A stretch of 64,000 bases of DNA, from positions 1 through 64,000 of the forward strand of contig CAVSJF010000007.1 of NCBI GenBank assembly GCA_963728155.1, in the 5' to 3' direction. Made by a program: the position numbers and the translations under genes. Of this stretch, positions 23,884 through 35,046 are shown piece by piece (the first letter of the stretch is position 1; every line of letters begins with the position of its first letter). The stretch is from JACVRW01 sp963728155 (lineage in GTDB: Bacteria > Actinomycetota > Thermoleophilia > Solirubrobacterales > Thermoleophilaceae). The notes under the pieces were generated by a model. It ran no database searches and had not been told where the DNA came from. It saw only the letters and a program-made list of their open reading frames with translations.

Positions 23884-25347
23884 GTGAACCGCCAGATCGT
23901 CCAGCTGTTCGTGCTCTTCGCCTTGCTCTTCGCCCTGCTCGTCGCCTTCACCTCGCGCTGGACGGTGTTCGAAGCGCAGTCGCTCGCCGACAACCAGAGC
24001 AACCGCCGGCCCCTCGATCGAGGAGCAGCGCATCCCGCGCGGGATCATCTACGCACGCGACGGCGAGACCGTGCTCGCGCGCAGCCTCGGGGAGGGGCGC
24101 GGGCACGAACCGCGTGTTCACGACGCACCTATCCGCAGCAGGGCCTGTTCGCCCACCCGATCGGCTACTCGTTCATCACCAACGGCCGCCGCAGCCTCGA
24201 GCTGTCGCGAAACGAGGACCTGGCGGGCGAGGAGGACGAGTTCGAGTCGCTGTTCGCCGGCCTCGAGGGGCGAGAGCGCGAGGGTCTCGACGTGGTGACC
24301 AACCTCGACGTCGCGGGCACGCAGGCCGCGGTGGCGGGCCTGGCCGGCCGCAAGGGCTCGGTGGTGGCCATCGAGCCGCAGACCGGCAAGGTGCGCGTGA
24401 TGGTGTCGATTCCCGAGTACGACCCCAACCTGATCCCCTCGAACATCGGCACGCTCGAGCGAGACGCAGCCAACCAGCCGCTGCTCAACCGCTCGACGCA
24501 GGAGCTGTACCCGCCGGGGTCCACGTTCAAGGTGGTGACCGCGGCGGCGGCCCTCGACAGCGGCAAGGTGAACCCCGACTCGGTGATCGACGGGTCCTCC
24601 CCGCGCGAGATCTCCGGCGTGCCGCTCGCCAACTCGGGCAACCAGAGCTTCGGCCCGATCTCCTTCACCGACGCGCTCACCAACTCGGTCAACACGGTGT
24701 TCGCCCAGGTCGGCGAGCAGGTCGGCCGCGACACGCTGGTCGAGTACATGAGGCGCTTCGGCTTCTACGAGGACCCCGAGCTCGACTACCCCAACTTCCA
24801 GATGATCCCGAGCGGGATCATCAACGGCGACGGCGACTACGTGAGCGGACGGCTTCGACGCCGGGCGCGTGGCCATCGGCCAGGGCGGGCTTGGAGGGCG
24901 AGATCCGCGCCAGCCCGATGCAGATGGCGCTGGTGGCCGCGGCGATCGGCAACCGCGGCCGCCTGATGCAGCCTCGCCTGACCGACAGCGTGGTCCGTAA
25001 GGACGGGCGCGTGAAGGAGCGCGTCCAGCCCGACCTGCAATCGCAGGTGGTCAAGCCCGAGGTGGCCGACCAGCTGGCGCAGATGATGGGCCGGGTGGTC
25101 GAGGAGGGCACCGGCACCGCCGCGCGCTCTCGCCGGCGTGCCGGTGGCGGGCAAGACGGGCACCGCCGAGGTGGGCGCCAATCGCGAGTTCACCCAGCCC
25201 TGGTTCATCGCGTTCGCGCCGATCGAGAACCCACAGATGGCGATCGCCGTGACCGTCGAGCGCCAGCCCGCCGGGTCGCAGGGCGGCACCGTGGCCGCAC
25301 CGATCGCCCGAAGCGTGCTCGAGGCGCTCCTGGGAGGCGGCGGATGA
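23884..25347 (+). CDS. pbpA: Penicillin-binding protein, class B (PbpA type)
   Basis: Transpeptidase that cross-links peptidoglycan. One N-terminal helix (IVQLFVLFALLFALLVAF), PBP dimerisation-like region (IPRGIIYARDGETVLA, YSFITNGRRSLEL), then the catalytic domain. That domain has SxxK in PPGSTFKVVTAAAALD, SxN in TNSVNTVFAQV and KTGT in VAGKTGTAEVG. GTG at 23884, 10 bases after rodA. Indels near 24015, 24101, 24130, 24850, 24891 and 25128. No PASTA domains here. About 487 residues, similar to mycobacterial PbpA. Confidence 0.92.
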
Positions 25348-27234
25348 CCGAGGTCGCCGACAACACGCTGGTCGATTCGCGCTACCTGCATCCTGCGCCG
25401 GCTCGGCTCGGGCGGCATGGCCGACGTCTACTGCGCCGAGGACACCCACCTCGGCCGCGAGGTGGCGCTCAAGGTCCTGCACCGGCGCTTCGCCCAGGAC
25501 GAGGAGTTCGTCGAGCGCTTCCGCCGCGAGGCGAGCGCGGCGGCGGGCCTGCAGCACCCCAACGTGGTCGGCGTGTTCGACCGCGGCCGGCACGACGGCA
25601 CCTACTACATCGCCATGGAGTACCTGACCGGGCGAACGCTGAAGGACATCATCGCCGCCGAGGCGCCGCTCGACCAGATCCGGGTGGTCGACCTGGGCAC
25701 GCAGATCCTCGAGGCCGCCGGCTTCGCCCACCGCCACGGCGTGATCCACCGCGACTTCAAGCCCCACAACGTGATCGTCGACGCTGCTGGCCACGCCAAG
25801 GTCACCGACTTCGGGATCGCCCGCGCCGGCGCGTCGGAGATGACCGAGACCGGCTCGATCATGGGCACGGCGCAGTATCTCTCGCCCGAGCAGGCCCAGG
25901 GCCACGCCGTCACCGCCACGTCGGATCTCTACTCGATCGGCGTGATGCTCTACGAGATGCTGGCCGGGCGCCTGCCCTTCGAGGGCGACAGCGCGGTGGC
26001 CGTTGCGCTCAAGCACCTGGCCGAGCCGCCGGTGCCGATCTCCCAGCTTCGGCCCGACGTCCACCCGGCGCTCGAAGTCCGTGGTCATGGCGGCGCTGGC
26101 CAAGGACCCCGCCCAGCGCTGGCAGAGCGCCGACGACTTCGCCGCCGGCCTGACCGCCGCCGGAGAGCAGATCGCCGCGGGGCCGGTCGGTGGGCCAGGC
26201 CACCGCCGCGTTCGCCCCGATCCCCATGCCGCGCCTGCGCCGGCCGCCACGGCCGCCGCGGCCGAACCGCGGCCCGAGGAGGAGCGACGGACGCCGCTGG
26301 CCCTTGTTCACCATCGGGCTGCTCACGCTCGCCCTCGCGGCCTTCCTCATCTTTCTCGCCGTCACCGGCCTCACGGCCAAGGAGACCCGCGAGGTCCCGC
26401 GCGTGACGGGCAAGCAGCTGATCGAGGCGCGCGCAGATCCTGGAGCGCGCCGGCTTCGAGGTGGAGGAGACCCGAGTGCAGAGCGAGGCGCCGCTCGACC
26501 GCGTGCTCGACCAGGATCCCGATCCCGCCGAGGAGGCCGAGGAGGGGTCGACGGTCGTGGTGGAGGTATCGGGAGGGCCGGGGACGGTGCGCGTGCCCTC
26601 GCTGGCCGGCCTGCGGCCCCGCCAGGTGGTCGACCCGGCTAGAGAACCGCGGCCTCACGGCGGAGCTCGAGCAACGGTCCTCGGACACCGTCGAATCGGG
26701 CTCGCCATCCGCTCGGTGCCCGGAGCCGGCGAGGTGGTGGAGCGCGGCGAGCAGATCAAGGTGTTCGTCTCCTCCGGTCCCGAGCTGGTGGCGGTGCCCA
26801 ACGTGACCGGGCTCTCGCGCGAGACCGCCGAGGATCGGCTCAGCGACGCCGGTCTGGTGCCCGGGCAGATAACCGAGCAGGAGTCCACCGAGACCGAGGA
26901 CGAGGTGCTGGCGCAGGATCCGGCCGCGGGCACCGAGGTGGAGCGAAACACCACGATCAACCTGACCGTGTCGACCGGGATCGAGCTGGTCGACGTGCCC
27001 AACGTGATCGGGCTGAGCGCCCGGGACGCCGCCGCGCAGCTGAGCGCGGACGGGCTCGAGGCCGTCGAGCGTGAGACCGAGGTGGCCGATGAGGCTCAGG
27101 ACGGCAAGGTGATCGATCAGCGCCCGGCCGCCGGCACCGAGGTGCAGCAGGGCCGGCCGGTGGTGATCATCATCGGCGTGTTCGTGGAAGCCGACGTGAT
27201 CGAGCCCGGCGAGCAGGCGCCGGCCGAGCCATGA
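25344..27234 (+). CDS. pknB: PASTA-domain Ser/Thr kinase PknB
   Basis: Membrane kinase that senses muropeptide/lipid II. Kinase domain: LRRLGSGGMADVYCAED, VALKVL, HRDFKPHNVIV (Phe instead of the usual Val/Leu after HRD), VTDFGIARA, SPEQAQG. Then a juxtamembrane Pro/Arg stretch, a helix (WPLFTIGLLTLALAAFLIFLA) and about four PASTA repeats (VPRVTGKQ, VPSLAGLRP, VPNVTGLSRETAEDRL, VPNVIGLSARDAAAQL). ATG overlaps the pbpA stop (ATGA). Six or so indels, including GAA/GAG at 26074-26077. About 628 residues. Confidence 0.93.
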
Positions 27235-28230
27235 GGGTCGTGGTCCTCGCCGGCGGGCGCTCGAGCGAGCACGACGTGTCGCTGGCGTCGGCCGAGGCCG
27301 TTCGCGCCGGGCTCACCGAGCGCCGGGCACGAGCCCGTCGACGTCCGCATCGACCGCGAGGGCCGCTGGACGCTCGAGGGCGAGGAGCTGTCGCTCGCGC
27401 CCTCCGGCAGGCCTGCTCGGCGCCGACGCGGTGTTCCCCGTGCTGCACGGCCCCTTCGGCGAGGACGGGACGGTCCAGGGCGTGCTGGAGCTGCTCGACG
27501 TGCCCTACGTCGGCGCCGGGCGTGCTTGCCTCTTCGCTCTCCATGGACAAGGTGGTGTGGAAGGACCTCATGACCGCGCACGCGATTCCGCAGGTCGAGT
27601 ACGCCGTGGTGCGCGACGGCGAGCGGCCGCGGCTCGACTTCCCGCTCCCGGCCTTCGTGAAGCCCGCGCGGCTGGGCTCGTCGGTGGGGATCTCGAAGGC
27701 GACGGGGTCGGAGGAGCTGATGGCCGCGGTGAACGCTGGCCTTCGAGCACGACCCGCTTGTGGTGATCGAGCGCATGGCGGAGGGCATCGAGGTCGAGTG
27801 CTCGGTGCTCGGCAACGGCGAGCCGGAGGCCTCCACGCCGGGCGAGATCGTGCTCAAGACCGCCGACTGGTACGACTACGAGGCCAAGTACACCGACGGC
27901 GGCATGGAGCTGGTGGTGCCGGCCCGCACCACATACCTCGAGGAGGTCAGGCGCCTGGCCGTGGAGGTGTTCCGCATCGTGGGCTGCGCCGGGATGGCCC
28001 GCGTGGACTTCTTCGTGACCGAGGAGGGTGTGCTGGTGAACGAGCTCAACACCATCCCCGGCTTCACGGCCACCAGCGTGTACGCGAAGCTGTGGGATGC
28101 GAGCGGGCTGCCCTATCCGCAGCTGCTCGACCGTTTGCTGGCGCTGGCGCTGGAGCGCCACGCGGCGAGCGCGGCGCTATCGCCATTGACCGGCAACCGG
28201 CCAGGAATCAGCGGGGGTCCGGGGGCGTGA
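27231..28230 (+). CDS. ddl: D-alanine--D-alanine ligase
   Basis: ATP-grasp enzyme making D-Ala-D-Ala for the peptidoglycan stem. Visible: VVVLAGGRSSEHDVSLASA, AVFPVLHGPFGEDGTVQGVLEL, PYVGAG, MDKVVWKDLM, FVKPARLGSSVGISK, IVLKTADWYDYEAKYTDGG, RVDFFVTEEGVLVNELNTIPGFT. About 333 residues. ATG overlaps the pknB stop (ATGA), so it is translationally coupled to the kinase. Indels near 27327, 27408 (GGC/GGA), 27512 and 27740. A GC-rich hairpin overlaps the stop. Confidence 0.94.
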
Positions 28231-28238
28231 GCCCCCGG
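28219..28238. terminator. GC-rich hairpin at the ddl / kinase convergent junction
   Basis: CCGGGGGC (28219-28226) pairs perfectly with GCCCCCGG (28231-28238) around a GTGA tetraloop that contains the ddl stop. It is the only structure in the 15-base gap between two convergent genes, so it could stop transcription from either side. No long T-run follows on either strand. Confidence 0.5.
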
Positions 28239-28245
28239 GTGCTGC

Positions 28246-29732
28246 TCACTTCTTCAGGCTGAGCTCGAGAATCACGGCTCTGCCGCTCCTCCGGCAGCTC
28301 GGAGATCCACAAGAGGTAGTTGCGGTACTTCTGCCTCGCGGTGTCCAGCTGGAACTTCTGATCCTGCTTGACCTGGATGGTGCGGCTCACCTTGGTCCAG
28401 CTCTCGAGCTCCGCGGGCACGCTGTTGGAGGCGTAGACCGCGGCGCGAAAGCCCGGAGTGGAGGTGACCAGGTCGAGCTCGCGCGCGGCCACGCGCCGAG
28501 CCGGTGTCGATGTAGAGGCCCACTCCGGTCTTGTTCGACCCCTCGAAGCCGCCCTGGTAGCGCTCGGTGGTCCACTCCGTGCCCCCGTTGCCGTCGATGG
28601 CGAAGCTCACCTGCTCCGTTGCGACTCCTTGCCGTCGCCCTCGGGGTCGTAGTCCTTCGCCGCGTCGTTGGAGAGCTGCACGGCCGAGAGGCCGGGAGTC
28701 TTGGGCGTGGCGGCCCGGCCCGGCCCCTCCTCGGTGCGAAGGGCCAGCCAGGCGACCACCGCCGCCGCATGCGGCCAGCACCGCGATGCTGAGGAACAGC
28801 GTGCGGCGCGGGTGGCGCATCCGCACCGGCGCGAAGTCGGCCGTGTCGTCGGACAGGCTCTGCAGGACGGTGGTGGCCTCGCCGGTGGCCTGGCCGCTGC
28901 GCGCCGCCTCGATGGCCAGCACCTCCTCGAGCTCGTGCACCAGCTCGTCGACGGTGGCGTAGCGGTTGACCGTCTCCTTGGCGGTGGCCCGCTCGACCAC
29001 CGCGGCCAGGGCCGAGGAGATCTCCGGCCGGCGGCGCTGCACGTCGGGCAGCGGCTCGCGTACGTGCTTCATGGCCACGGCCACCTGCGTGTCGGCCTTG
29101 TACGGCACCTCCCCGGTGAGCATCTCGTAGAGGACGATGCCCAGCGAGTAGATGTCCGACTGCTCGGCCACCTCGTGCCCCAGGGCCTGCTCGGGGGAGA
29201 CGTAGTCGGTGGTCCCCAGCACGCGGCCGGTCGCGGTCAGCCCGTGCGCCTCCATCGAGCGGGCGATCCCGAAGTCGGTGACCTTCGCCCGTCCGGCGCT
29301 GTCGATGAGCACGTTCTGGGGCTTGACGTCGCGGTGGACGAGCTTGTTGGCGTGGGCGCTCTCGAGCGCCCGGCCGATCTCGATTGCGTAGGCCACGGCC
29401 TCCGACACGGGCAGCCGGCCGTGGCGGCGGATGCGCTCCTTGAGCGTCTCGCCCTGCACGTACTCGAAGACGATGTAGGGCGCGCCGTCGTCCTCCCCGG
29501 CGTCGATCACCGTGACCACGTGGGGGTTGTTGAGCCGGGCCACGGCCCGGGCCTCGCGCCGGAAGCGCTCGAGCTGATCGGGGTCGCTCGACATGTCGCG
29601 GTGCATCAGCTTGATTGCGACGCTGCGCTCGAGCGTGGGGTCGAACGCGCGGTAGACGCTCGACATCCCGCCCGAACCGACCTTCTCCTCGAGGCGGAAG
29701 CGGTCGCCTATGTGTGTCCCGATCACCGTCAT
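28246..29732 (-). CDS. Ser/Thr protein kinase with extracellular galactose-binding-like domain
   Basis: Second Hanks-type membrane kinase. Kinase domain: EKVGSGGMSSVYRAFD, VAIKLM, LVHRDVKPQNVLI, VTDFGIARS, SPEQALG, DIYSLGIVLYEMLTGEVPY. A helix follows (TLFLSIAVLA). The extracellular region reads VSFAIDGNGGTEWTTERYQG, VGLYIDTGS, RAAVYASNSVPAELESWTKV and YLLWISELP, a discoidin/F5-8C-like beta-sandwich, instead of PASTA repeats. Frame broken at about 28270, 28497, 28620 and 28760. The inferred stop is TGA 28246-28248 after LELSLKK. ATG at 29730-29732. Confidence 0.87.
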
Positions 29733-29749
29733 CTATTTTGCGCTCTCTC

Positions 29750-30524
29750 TTGCCCGTACGCCTTCGCTGCTTCACAGATCCTGCCTGCTCGGCCGCGTGG
29801 GCCGCCGAGCCTGCGCTTCGCAGGCTCATGATGGAGTTCGGCGACCACCTGCTGATCACCTACGTTATGGGCGGACTCGCCCGCGAGATCGCACCGCCGC
29901 ACGAGGCGCGGATACTCGAGTGGCTGGAGGCATCCGGCCGCTCCGGGATGCCGGTCGACCCGCGGCTCTGGGCCGAGGGGCCGATCCGCTCGACCTACCC
30001 AGCGTGCATGGCGGTCAAGGCGGCGGGCGAGCAGGGAGCGCCGCAGGCCGGGCGCTACCTGCGCTGCCGTGCGCGAGGGGATCATGTGCTTTCGACGCAA
30101 GCTCGACGCCCCTGAGGCCCTGATCGAGGAGGCGCGCGGAGCGGGTCTCGACGCGGCGCGCTTCCGCGTCGACATCGGGTCGAACGCGATCGTGGAGGCC
30201 TTCGGCGAGGATCTGGAGCGCACCCGCGCGCTCGGCCCGGTCGAGCTGCCCGCCTTCGAGGTCGGCGAGCGGCTGCTCTCCGGGCCCCGCGCCCACGAGG
30301 AACTCAGAGCGGCGGTGCTCGCCGCCGGCGGGCAGCCGTCGGGTGAGGTCGCCCCGGACGTGATCGCGGCGCTGGAGCGCTTCGGCCGCATGGCCGGCGT
30401 GGAGGTGGAGGCGGTGTGCGGGCTGCCCGGGCCGCGGGCCCAGGCCGAGCTGTGGCGTCTGGCCGCCGAGTGGCGGGTCAGGCCGGTGAGGGTGCTCACC
30501 GGGACGCTCTGGGAGCTGCCCTAG
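29750..30524 (+). CDS. DsbA-family thioredoxin-fold protein with atypical active site
   Basis: Matches actinobacterial DsbA/FrnE-like cytoplasmic proteins: RCFTDPACSAAWAAEPALRR, LMMEFGDHLLITYVMGGLAR, SGMPVDPRLW, YPACMAVKAA, REGIMCFRRKLD and the C-terminal wHTH-like RPVRVLTGTLWELP. The redox motif position reads C-S-A-A, with a single Cys, so disulfide exchange in the classical CxxC manner is unlikely. TTG at 29750 is preferred because the conserved strand lies upstream of the ATGs at 29828/29831. One indel near 30068. The stop shares CTAG with purM. Confidence 0.75.
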
Positions 30525-31551
30525 AAGCCCTCGCGCGTGCCGCGCAGACCGGCGTCGGGCAGCTCGACCAGCTCCCGCCGCGGTGGTCGTCCTGCCGATG
30601 ACCGCCGCGCCGGGATGGCGCGGCGGACAGGAGGGAGACCGCCTCGCCCGCCTGCTCCGCCGGCACGACGCAGCAGAACCCGCAGCCCATGTTGAAGACC
30701 TCGTGCATCTCCTCCGGCCCGACCGAGCCGCGCTCGGCTATCTCGGTGAAGATGGGCGGCACGGGGAGCGGGGTGTCGATCAGGTAGCCCACCTCGGCCT
30801 CCAGGCGCAGCAGGTTGAGGAAGCCCTCGCCGGTGATGTGGGCAAGGCCCCGCACCTCCACGTCGGACTCGAGCAGCTCTCGCACGGCGCGCACGTAGAT
30901 CAAGGTGGGCTCGAGCAGGCGCTCGTCGCGGTCGCCCAGCACGCGGCGGGCCAGGGTGAAGCCGTTGGAGTGGAGGCCGCTCGAGGGCAGGCCGATGATC
31001 GCGTCGCCCGCGCGCACCGCGGCTCCGGTCACGATCCGGTCGAGATCGACCAGGCCGACGCAGAACCCGAGCAGGTCGAACCCGTGCGGCGAGGGATGGC
31101 CGCGGATCAGCTCGGGCAGCACGGCCAGCTCGCCGCCGGGTATCTCCACGCCGGCGTCCTCGGCACCCGCCCGCAGGCCGAGGGCGATCTGCTCGAGCGC
31201 CACCGGGTCCGCCTGCTCGACTGCGATGTAGTCGAGCACCGCGATCGGGTCGGCGCCCACACAGATCACGTCGTTCACGTTCATGGCGATGCAGTCGATG
31301 CCGACCGTGTCGAGCCGTCCCAGGGCCTCGGCCACGATCAGCTTCGTGCCGACGCCGTCGCACGAGACCGCCAGCCCGCGCTCGTCGATCAGGCGCAGCA
31401 CGTTGGCGTAGTGGCCCGAGGCCAGCGCCGAGCGCGACGGGCGCCCGGTCTGGATGCCTGCCAGCACGTCGACGAGGGCACGGACGGCGGAGCCGGCGCC
31501 GGACTGGTCGACTCCCGCGCTGGCGTAGGCCGAATCGCTCACGCCGACCAT
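30521..31551 (-). CDS. purM: Phosphoribosylformylglycinamidine cyclo-ligase (AIR synthetase)
   Basis: Fifth step of purine synthesis. About 344 residues. Motifs: SDSAYASAGVDQSGAGSAVR, VSCDGVGTKLIVAEAL, IDCIAMNVNDVICVGADPIA, LPSSGLHSNGFTLARR, HITGEGFLNLLR and MHEVFNMGCGFCCVVP. The last 30 residues are shifted by an indel near 30605; the true end reads ELVELPDAGLRGTREGF. Start at 31551 or an internal GTG two codons on. No other pur gene is adjacent. Confidence 0.94.
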
Positions 31552-32332
31552 TCAAGCGGAGCGGTCGGCGCCCTGCTCGTGGGCCAGGGCCGCTACGCCG
31601 AGCGCGACCCGGTAACAGGCGAGCGCGCGGAGCGCGACCGGGCGCTCGAGCAGGGAAACCAGGGGCAGGGCGGCGAGGGAGGAGAGGAGCGCCGCCGCGG
31701 CGCCGGCCGCGAGAGCGGGCCGCAGCTCGGCCGGCAGCTCGCCCCGAGCGATCCGGGCACCCTTCAGAGCTCCGGCGGCCACGGTGACCGGCACGGCAGC
31801 AGCGCAGGGACAACCGCAGCGAAGCCGAGCGAGACAAGCCCCGCAGCCGCGCGGCGCTCAGAGCGGCCCCGAAGCGCGACACGCCCGGCGCAAGCGCGGC
31901 GGCCTGGGCGAGGCCGACGGCGAGGTGGTCGACGGCGCCGGCCGAGCGCCGGCGCTCCGGGGTCAGATCGGCCAGGAACAGCGCCGCGCCGGCCACCGCC
32001 TGCCCTGTGCAAACCCACGCCACGCTCCCAAGCCGCCGTTCAATGGGGCCCTCGAGGGCGGCCCCGAGAACCGCGGGCGGCAACAGCGTGAGGCCGAGAT
32101 AGCGAAGCTCCCCCAGCCCGCCGCGCCGCGCCGCCACCAGCAGCGCCGGCACCGACCCCGCGTGCAGCGCCACCTCGAACGCCTTGCGCGTCGCCGGCTC
32201 CAGCTCGGCGTAGTCCCAGCCGAGCAGCCGCGGGAGGAGTGCCAGATGTCCCGAGCTCGACACCGGAAGCAGCTCGGTCGGCCCCTGGACGAGGCCCAGC
32301 GCCACGGCCTGGCGCAGCGAAAGGGAGGTCAG
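31552..32332 (-). CDS. uppP: Undecaprenyl-diphosphatase UppP (BacA)
   Basis: Recycles undecaprenyl pyrophosphate for cell wall and glycan synthesis. About 260 residues with 7-8 hydrophobic helices. Motif 1, GLVQGPTELLPVSSSGH, holds the catalytic Glu; motif 2 is APGVSRFGAALSA (usual PGxSRSG, here Phe for the second Ser). The start that gives a normal N-terminus is CTG at 32330-32332, overlapping the dedA stop as CTGA; a GTG nine codons on is the alternative. An indel near 31800 splits it. Confidence 0.88.
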
Positions 32333-32992
32333 GCGGACTCGGTGGCCGGATCGGAGCCGCCCGAGGCCTCCTCGGCCTTGCGCCGCCGGGCCCGGAGCAG
32401 CAGGTAGATCACGCCCACCACGATCGCCGCCGCCACGGCGTAGTCGACGTAGTGGAGGCTGTCCTTCCAGCTCTCCCAGTTGTCGCCGGCGTGCTTGCCG
32501 ATGTAGGTGAGCGCGAAGACCCAGGGCAGGCAGCCGAGGAACGAGAGGACGCTGAAGCGCCAGGAAGGGCATCCGCGCCACTCCCGCGGGCAGCGAGATG
32601 AAGGTGCGGATGATCGGCATCATGCGCGTGAAGAAGACCGTGGCGTCGCCGTGGCGCTCGAACCAGCGGTCGGCCCAGCGCAGGTGCGACTGCTTGATGT
32701 GGAGCTTCTTGCCGTGCTTCTCGAGGATGTCCACGCGTCCGGCGTAACCGACCCCGTAGGCGACCCAGGACCCGACCAGGTTGGCGAACGACCCCACCAG
32801 GGTGGCGGCCACGAGGCTGTACTCGCCGCGCGACACGTTGAAGCCGGCGAACAGCATGGTGGCCTCGCTGGGCACGGGGATGCACGCGCTCTCCAGGAGC
32901 ATGAGCACGAACACTCCCGGGAGCCCCAAGGCATCCACCACGTCCACGGCCACCTCGACAATCGGATCCGTGATCGAGGCGAGAAGAAGCAA
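32329..32992 (-). CDS. DedA family membrane protein
   Basis: SNARE-associated/DedA-family protein, a group implicated in undecaprenyl-phosphate or phospholipid flipping. About 221 residues: LGLPGVFVLMLLESACIPVPSE, ANLVGSWVAYGVGYAGR, the G.Y..RF-type loop WFERHGDATVFFTRMMPIIRTF, PAGVARMPFLAF, and a basic C-terminus RRRKAEEASGG. TTG at 32990-32992 assumed. One indel near 32565. Coupling to uppP by CTGA overlap fits a shared role in the lipid-carrier cycle. Confidence 0.87.
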
Positions 32993-33015
32993 GCGAAGTA
33001 GGGTAGCGGTCGGCC

Positions 33016-34062
33016 GTGAGCCCGGTCCCCCTTTTCGCCAGCAGCCTCGAGCCCTACCACGACCGCCTGGCAAGCGCGATGGAGCGCGTGACGCGCTCCG
33101 GGTAGCTACATCCTGGGCCCCGAGGTCGAGGCCTTCGAGAACGAGTTCGCCGCCTATCTTGGCGTGCGCCACTGCGTGGGGGTGGCCAACGGCACCGACG
33201 CGCTGACCATCGCTCTGCGCGCCCTCGGAGTGGGCCCGGGCGACGAGGTGGTGATGCCCTCGTTCACGTTCTACGCGACGGCCGAGGCGGCGATCGTCGC
33301 CGGCGCCACGCCGGTGTTCTGCGACATCGACCTCGACACGTTCTGCGTGACCGTCGAGACCGTGAGGGCCGTGCTGACCCCGCGCACCAAGGCGATCGTG
33401 CCGGTGCACCTGTTCGGCAACGTCGCCCCGGTGCCCGCGCTGCGGGAGCTCGGCCTGCCCGTTCTCGAGGACGCCGCGCAGGCGGCGGGCGCCGACCTCG
33501 ACGGCGTGAAGGCCGGTGCGCTCGGCGACGCCGCCACGTTCTCCTTCTTTCCCTCCAAGAACCTGCCCTGCCTGGGCGACGGCGGGGCGATCACCACGAA
33601 CAGCGACGAGGTGGCCGAGCTCGCCCGGGTGCTGCGCTTTCACGGCTCGCGCGACAAGAGCACGTTCACCGAGGTGGGCTACAACTCGCGCCTCGACGCT
33701 CTGCAGGCGGCGGCGCTGCGCGTGCTGCTGCCCGAGCTCGACGGCTGGAACCGGCGGCGCCGGGAGGCGGCCGCGGCCTACGAGCGCCTGGGTCTGGGCG
33801 AGCACGCGGCCCTTCCCGCCGCCGTGCCCGGGAGCGAGCCATTGCTACCACCTCTACGTCGTCCGCAGCGAACGCGAGCTGCCGATTGGGCCGCGGCTAT
33901 TACCGCGTGCCGGTTCATCGCCAGCCCGCGATCGGCTCGAGCGCGCGGCTGCCGGCGACCGAGGAGGCGGCCCGCACCAACCACGCGCTGCCGATGGGCA
34001 AGGACCTGACCGAGGAGCAGGTGGCTGAGGTGGTGGCGGCGTGCGCATCTGGATCGACCTGA
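33016..34062 (+). CDS. DegT/DnrJ/EryC1/StrS sugar aminotransferase
   Basis: PLP enzyme that aminates keto-sugar nucleotides. Visible: YILGPEVEAFENEFAAYLGV, VGVANGTDALTIALRALGVG, DEVVMPSFTFYATAEA, VPVHLFGN, VLEDAAQAAGA, the PLP-Lys motif FSFFPSKNLPCLGDGGAI, GYNSRLDALQAA, YHLYVV and RGYYRVPVHRQPA. GTG at 33016. Indels at 33100-33103 (GGG/GGT) and about 33841 and 33890. Between SERELP and RGYYRVP it seems 8-10 residues shorter than the family norm, perhaps an assembly loss. The TGA at 34060-34062 lies inside the next gene. Confidence 0.87.
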
Positions 34063-35046
34063 CCAACAGCCCCCACGTGCTTGTCGATGCGTCCGCTGAT
34101 CGATGCCATGCGCGAGGACGGGCACGAGGTCGAGGTCACTGCGCGCGACTTCGCGCAGACGCTCGAGCTCTGCGCGCGCTTCGAGATCTCGCACACGGCG
34201 ATCGGACGCCACCGCGGCGGGCGGCTCGCCGCCAAGGGGGTCGGTCTCGCGTCGCGCAGCCTCGCCCTGGTGCGCTGGGCGCGCGGGCGGCGCTTCGACG
34301 TGGCGATCGGCCACGGCTCCAACGACGTCAGCGTCGCCGCGGCCCTGCTCGGCATACCGAGCGCCACCGCCTTCGACTACGAGTGGGCCAAGGTCCAGCA
34401 CCAGGTGAACTGCCGCCTGGCGCGCGCGGTGGTGGTGCCCGACGCGATCCCACCCGAGCGCCTCTTCCCGTACGGCGCGAAGGGCAAGGTCCGCGCTCTA
34501 CCCGGGCCTCAAGGAGGAGTACTACCTGGCCGATTTCGTGCCCGACGCCGCAGTGCTCGCCGAGCTCGGCCTCGACAGCCGCCCGCCCGCTGGTGGTGGT
34601 GCGCACGCCGCCCGAGGTCTCGCTCTACCACCGTTTCGAGAACCCCCTGTTCCCGCGCATCCTGGAGCACCTGGCGCGAGAGGACGCTCAGGTCGGTGGT
34701 GTTGCCTCGCACGGCGCCGCAGCGCGAGGAGATCGCCCGCCTCGGCGACTTCGTGGTGCCCGAGCGGGCGGTGGACGCCCAAAGCCTGGTGGCGCTGGCC
34801 GATCTGGTGGTGTCGGCGGGCGGTACGATGAACCGCGAGGCCGTCGCCCTCGGTACGCCCGTGTACACGACCTTCGAGGGGCGCCTCGGCGCCGTCGACG
34901 AGGCGCTGCTCCGCGAGGGGCGGCTGCGCAGGCTCGGCGATCCCGAGCAGATCGAGGTGCAGCGGCGTCCCGAGAAAAGCGGGTTGCGCATCCGCCGCGA
35001 CCCGCGCGAACTCGTCACACTGCTCCTTTCCGCCCGCCAACCATGA
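34041..35046 (+). CDS. DUF354 family glycosyltransferase-like protein
   Basis: About 335 residues. Starts VRIWIDLTNSPHVLVMRPLI, typical of DUF354 (a GT-B-like family found in surface glycan loci). Also readable: GHEVEVTARDFAQTLEL, AIGHGSNDVSVAAALLGIPS, FDYEWAKVQHQVNCRLA, VVVRTPPEVSLYHRFENPLF and VVSAGGTMNREAVALGTPVYTTF. GTG at 34041 overlaps the aminotransferase end. Four insertions, at about 34086 (GTC/GTG), 34498 (CGC/CGG), 34590 (CCC/CCG) and 34692 (GTC/GTG). Its stop overlaps the next ATG. Confidence 0.83.

Noticed and set aside
23548..24010. A RodA-PbpA fusion
   Set aside because: The open frame across 23873 results from one lost base near 23862. A TGA and a GTG start for pbpA are present at the expected places.
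30521..33805. A 1094-codon leftward open frame across purM, uppP and dedA
   Set aside because: Only its middle coincides with uppP; the rest is out of frame with the recognisable purM and dedA products.
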